Source: Hymenolepis diminuta | Lineage: Eukaryota > Platyhelminthes > Cestoda > Cyclophyllidea > Hymenolepididae | Assembly: GCA_900708905.1 (NCBI GenBank) | Contig: CAADRB010000003.1 | Coordinates: 855,146 to 919,145 of the forward strand | Length of the DNA: 64,000 nt | Reading direction: 5' to 3' | Shown: piece after piece, positions 60,901 to 64,000 of the stretch | Layout of the letters: every line of letters begins with the position of its first letter | How positions within the stretch are numbered: position 1 is the stretch's first letter | The notes under the pieces: generated by a model | Told to the model about the DNA's origin: nothing | Databases searched by the model: none | What the model saw: the letters and a program-made list of their open reading frames with translations, nothing else | Translations under genes and position numbers: made by a program

Positions 60901-63174
60901 ATTTTTGAGGTTTTCTCGCTAATATTATCTTTGATTAATAGTGTTAAGTTATTGTGCAATGCGTGGGTTATTTCCTGTACCTACCTAAATGCTTTTGGGG
61001 AATTCGATTTGACTAGGCGCATATTTTTTCTGATTGTAGAATGTTGTCTAGTCCGGTTATTAGACATGTGTCGGTATTTTGATTGGTCGAGAACTAATCT
61101 TTTCTCCAGTGAAAAATGCTTGTTTTGACACCTGATTTAATAACATGCGGATTATAGTGCTGTCAAGTCGAAATTTTTATAATAAATAAGTAATAATCTT
61201 CAACGTCCGTTTTTTATTACGCTATTCTGCCATTGGGGTAAAGGGATGTAGGGTTATAATTTGGGGGAGAAGGTAAGGATTCGCCCCATTGGAACGTCAA
61301 TTTGTTCAACACTCAGCTAAGATCAACGAATATGTGTGGGTATTGTTTTGCTACTTCGGATATATTTAAGTCTATCTGCACCGTTCAAAATTGATTAGCA
61401 TTGACTCTAAAATTCCTCTCAAGTAGACTAATAGTAGGAGGGAGGATGGTTCAGTCGCCGTGGTTTTTTGTAAAATTTCATGTAATAAGGGAAAGTTCAC
61501 TTGAATGTTTCCCTGCATTGATAATTTAATATTTCCTGACCATTTACTGATCACCTGTGCTTCTCTTGTATTGAATTGTTAGTTTATTACTATCTTACTT
61601 GGGTCATCTTGAGTTCAATTTTTCGCCTGAAATGGCAATTACATAAGTCGTCAGATTCCGAATGTAACCACTACTTATTGTATAGAAGAGAGGTAGCTTC
61701 TAACAAGTTGAAAGCCATAAAAAATTACACACTTCCCTTTTCTGTGAATGTATGGTGTAAACTTATCGGCAATTATTCAAGTCTATTTTTACTATTAAAT
61801 TGGGTTTGACTGGTTAATGAATATCCAGAGAAAATGAAACCAATAGTTGATGGTTATAGGATTGTATGTTCACTGTGACAGGATATGATTAGTGAGACAA
61901 TGAACAGATCGATCAATAGCGATTGACTTCGCCATGTCGTGACCTACCACTGGCGATGACGTGATAGTGATATGTCGATGATTCAGAGTTGATACTACAC
62001 TTTCTGTACACAGTAATGCATGCGACTAGATTTTTGTGAAAAAAATTTACAGAACAAACAATGAAGTGTTTTTCTCTTGAGAATTTGAGTTTTGACATTT
62101 CATCTTATGACTGATATCTGTTTAGGTGATTGATAATTCCAATCTGTAGTAAAGATTTCTCTTTTATTTGTAAAGTTATTCTACTTTACACTAGTAGAGG
62201 AGGAGAGGAAACTGGCATTTGGTCTTCTAATTTCGGCGTTTTAAGTCAGTAGGTAGCTTTTCTCAAAAATCGCTTGAAGATTTACTAGTATTACTCTTAA
62301 TAGGGTTTTGATTAGTGACAGACGTTCCTCATTTTACTCCTTATTGCACTAAAGGTGCTCGCCTTTCTCTTAAAGCTTACGACCTTTTGTGACCTCTATT
62401 TGTTTTCCAATTTCATTTTAATATTTGGGGAATTGGATCATTAATCCTGTTCAATTGTTTGGTATTACAAGATGCTCTACGTTATGCCATTGTTTCTCTG
62501 TGTCCCTCTCATTTTCCCTTTCTCCAATAAATGTTTGTTCAACTTCTTTTATTGAATTAAAAGGTTCATCTGTGCCAAGTGTTTCCTGATGCACCTTCTC
62601 AAATTGCAGGTCTAACATCCTTCGATAAAGTCTCTGAATATTCTTAGAAACATTGTACGGACGAAATTGGATTTTGAACTGTTTAGACTATAAATTCAGT
62701 TAGATAGAGAGAAATTCAACAATTCATATTATTGTCGATAATAGCAAGGATAAAGCAAAGTGCGCGAACACGAGGAAACTCTCGAAAAAAGATACACATA
62801 TCATGACTTGATTGTTGTTTTGTGTTGGATGTGCTTTGCATGTGGTTCAAATATTAATAATTAATTACTTGTCACTTTTATTTTCATTAGGCTACTACGC
62901 GTTCAGAAATTCCGTGTATGGTTCATGGTTCATACAAGCCCTGAACAATGGTCTTCGCAAATACGGACATATTCTGGATCTAATGTCCATCCTAACCCGA
63001 GTGAATTACGAAGTCGCCTTTGAGTTTGAATCCTTGGCTTTAACCGCTGAATATTCTGGAAAGAAACAAGTCCCTTCCGTTGTCAGTACTCTTACCAAAG
63101 ATGTATTCTTCCCTCCAAAAACTCCTTCTGAGCCTGTGCCTTCTACATCTTGTTCGTGTCCTCCTACCCCCTAA
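45923..63174 (+). CDS. CASP3: Effector caspase (caspase-3/7-like)
   Basis: Cysteine protease that cleaves after Asp to execute apoptosis. Five phase-consistent exons: 45923-45987, 46023-46444, 46493-46671, 49389-49530, 62891-63174; 363 residues. A prodomain of about 90 residues, Ser-rich, has no CARD or death-effector domain that I can see. The p20 unit begins [12 protein letters not shown]; the S1-pocket Arg lies in PSRPGADVD, the catalytic His in LTHGDDSG (His181) and the catalytic Cys in QACRG (Cys224). A Ser/Asp-rich linker (TSDSG) offers cleavage sites. The p10 unit has [22 protein letters not shown] and [17 protein letters not shown]. The pocket Trp of caspase-3 (WRNS) is Phe274 here. 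A Pro/Ser/Cys tail of about 20 residues follows the usual end. The first introns are 35 and 48 nt, the last 13.4 kb. Confidence 0.93.
47925..48215 (+). repeat. Dispersed repeat family A, copy 2 (LTR-like)
   Basis: It lies in caspase intron 3, sense to the gene. The blocks run parallel to 38178-38445: GAGCAATTCC, CTTATCAAGGC, ACATAGATCCT, GCTTGACAATT, TATCAGTCCAG, TATATAAAGCG, GGGTTAACTGCATTCTG, GAGTCAACTGTGG and GATATCTGG. It has a 20-30 base insertion near its start relative to copy 1. Confidence 0.6.
49531..55131. other. Left part of the 13.4-kb last caspase intron
   Basis: No coding sequence that I can support. Open stretches at 50371-50619 and 50864-51103 resemble nothing I know. The region contains the assembly gap. 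Confidence 0.45.
51178..51792. other. Assembly gap (615 N)
   Basis: The run of N begins after CACAAAC and ends before a run of eight C. The C run is either the reason for the gap or an artefact of gap closing. Nothing can be said of the content. Confidence 1.
55132..58140 (-). mobile_element. LINE (non-LTR retrotransposon) copy 1, decayed
   Basis: Read right to left: apurinic-type endonuclease (58112-57418, with [20 protein letters not shown] and NMGDFN), reverse transcriptase fragments (56474-56205, with [20 protein letters not shown] and [10 protein letters not shown]), RT C-terminal remnant (about 55880-55663), and two C2H2-type fingers. Finger 1 (about 55345-55270) has lost its first His to Tyr. 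Finger 2 (C-P-I-G-G-C with HMKTCH, about 55205-55145) is intact. The stop is TAG at 55132-55134. Many stops and frameshifts interrupt it. It is antisense in the last caspase intron. The endonuclease type and YLGS-like RT tail suggest an RTE/CR1-related clade; I cannot assign it further. Confidence 0.8.
58221..58277 (-). ncRNA. 7SL (SRP RNA) Alu-domain-like fragment
   Basis: The complement reads CCAGGCGCAGTGGGATGTG, then CCTGTAATCCAGCTACTTAG, then AGCCGAGTGCTGAG. This matches the 5' domain of animal SRP RNA (GGGCGNGGUGGCNNGUGCCUGUAAUCCCAGCUACUNGG, then GAGGCUGAG) in the same order. The match ends there; the S domain is not visible. It lies just upstream of the endonuclease frame of LINE copy 1 on the same strand, so it may be part of that element's 5' region or an independent SRP-RNA-derived retrocopy. 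Confidence 0.45.
58499..60510 (-). mobile_element. LINE copy 2, internally deleted
   Basis: Same layout and strand as copy 1, directly upstream of it. Endonuclease pieces lie at 60507-60322 and 60269-59898 ([12 protein letters not shown], where GDFN is expected, then [20 protein letters not shown]). The RT C-terminal region is at 59235-58900 ([18 protein letters not shown]). The two zinc fingers are at 58715-58500: the first is intact (CMDARC with HWRTGDH), the second has lost one Cys to Tyr. Between endonuclease and RT tail there is room for less than 700 bases, so most of the RT, including its catalytic centre, is missing. Confidence 0.78.
60511..62890. other. Right end of the last caspase intron, no feature
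   Basis: AT-rich, with short open stretches only. The intron ends at TTTTCATTAG (62881-62890), a good acceptor for the p10 exon. Confidence 0.5.
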
Positions 63175-64000
63175 GTATTGTGCTCCCTCCCTATCTGTAA
63201 TCTATTTTTTTACTCTTCTTGTTGTATCGCACTCAGGTAGCTTTACTCGTATCCTACATCACCTGTAATCACACTGGCAGCTCCCTCCCTGTCAGCACGT
63301 TGCTTTAAACTTTCCGCCTTCCCATTCGCCCATTGTGACCTTAAAATCCAAAAGCCGATTCTGCATCTGCTTTTCCTCTGCCTATCCCGTTGTCTTATTG
63401 CTTGCCATTTAATCTGTAGAAGAAAGATTACTGCTCTCTGAGTACTTTATTGTTTATAAAAATCTAATTGAGCCTTTTTTTTGTTGAATTGTCATAAATA
63501 CGCAAGAAGCCAGTTGTTTCCATATGTTAAACGACTTGTTTATTCGACTGTTTGTTGAAAGTATTTTTCCCAACAAATAATCGGTCAGTTCTAGAATCAG
63601 TGGAAAGTGGGGTAGCTTTATCATCTATACTTTAAGAAAACAGAAATCAGTTACTTTTAAGTTCAGTGAAAGTGATAAAGGGGGTAAGATCGAAGAAATG
63701 TTAAAAGCAAGGTCACTGTATCGAAGAGTCTCACTTTTTGGAGTCGGTTGAGTAATATTTAATTAATAAGCAGTTTACGTTCCAAAATTTAGATTACATG
63801 ATTCGTCAGTTGGATTCCCGTCCACAATGTTTAGTATTTATTGACAGTTTTAATTATGATGGTCGGTCTTGCCACTTCAATTCAATTCTGCTTGCAAATG
63901 TTGAGAAAGCGAAACGATCCAACGTTATCGTAGAGCATTCGTATTGAGATAGGTAAAATACCTTTTTTTATAAAAATGCTGAATTTCAACCTCAATTCTC
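63175..64000. other. Caspase 3' flank
   Basis: Pyrimidine-rich sequence follows the caspase stop codon. There is no canonical AATAAA in the first 400 bases. A repeat-B copy occupies the end. Confidence 0.45.
63645..63905 (-). repeat. Dispersed repeat family B, copy 5 (inverted)
   Basis: The reverse complement matches copy 3: TTGAAGTGGCAAGACC, GACCATCATAATTAAAAC, AACATTGTGGACGGG, GACGAATCATGTAATC, TAAATTTTGGAACGTAAAC, CTTCGATAC and CTTTATCACTTTCACTG. Confidence 0.65.

Noticed and set aside
1..64000. CRISPR arrays, bacterial operons or phage-like systems
   Set aside because: Introns in every gene, animal gene families and eukaryotic transposons show nuclear metazoan DNA; no regularly spaced repeats are present.

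Overview
The window is 64 kb of AT-rich eukaryotic nuclear DNA carrying five intron-rich animal genes with GT-AG introns. Introns of 32-53 nt sit beside introns of 2-13 kb, tRNA-derived repeats are scattered through it, and it holds Tc1/mariner, LINE and Ty3/gypsy debris. Very short introns next to very long ones, together with this repeat load, point to an invertebrate, most likely a parasitic flatworm. That assignment is inference; nothing here fixes the species. There is one assembly gap (51178-51792).

Layout, left to right. (1) 465-13905, plus strand: 3' part of a STARD3/MLN64-like gene (MENTAL membrane domain then START lipid-binding domain). Its introns hold two dead Tc1/mariner copies, one in each orientation, both with recognisable terminal inverted repeats. 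(2) 15119-27367, minus strand: a complete RASEF/RAB45-like gene (EF-hands, coiled coil, Rab GTPase, C-terminal -NCC) in 16 exons, convergent with the STARD3-like gene. (3) 31644-33241, minus: a complete YIPF6-like five-pass Golgi membrane protein with introns of 32 and 37 nt. (4) 34459-39519, minus: a near full-length TANGO6/TMCO7 gene in 9 exons. (5) 39672-43997, plus: a young but disabled Ty3/gypsy retrotransposon with a 4-bp target-site duplication. It has landed at the 5' end of TANGO6 and may split its first coding exon. (6) 44230-44604, minus: an unrecognised reading frame. (7) 45923-63174, plus: a complete effector-caspase gene in 5 exons. Its 13.4-kb last intron carries two decayed LINE copies in tandem, a short signal-recognition-particle (7SL) RNA-like stretch and the gap.

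The five genes share a loose endomembrane theme: lipid transfer at late endosomes (STARD3), vesicle traffic (RASEF), Golgi membrane (YIPF6), and Golgi organisation or RNA polymerase II import (TANGO6). Animal genes are not arranged in operons, so this is probably chance. All exon models were built by hand from splice sites, phase continuity and family similarity. The four complete models (RASEF, YIPF6, TANGO6, caspase) each sum to a whole number of codons. The dispersed repeats, above all a roughly 300-350 bp family present at least five times in both orientations, are the least explained part of the window.
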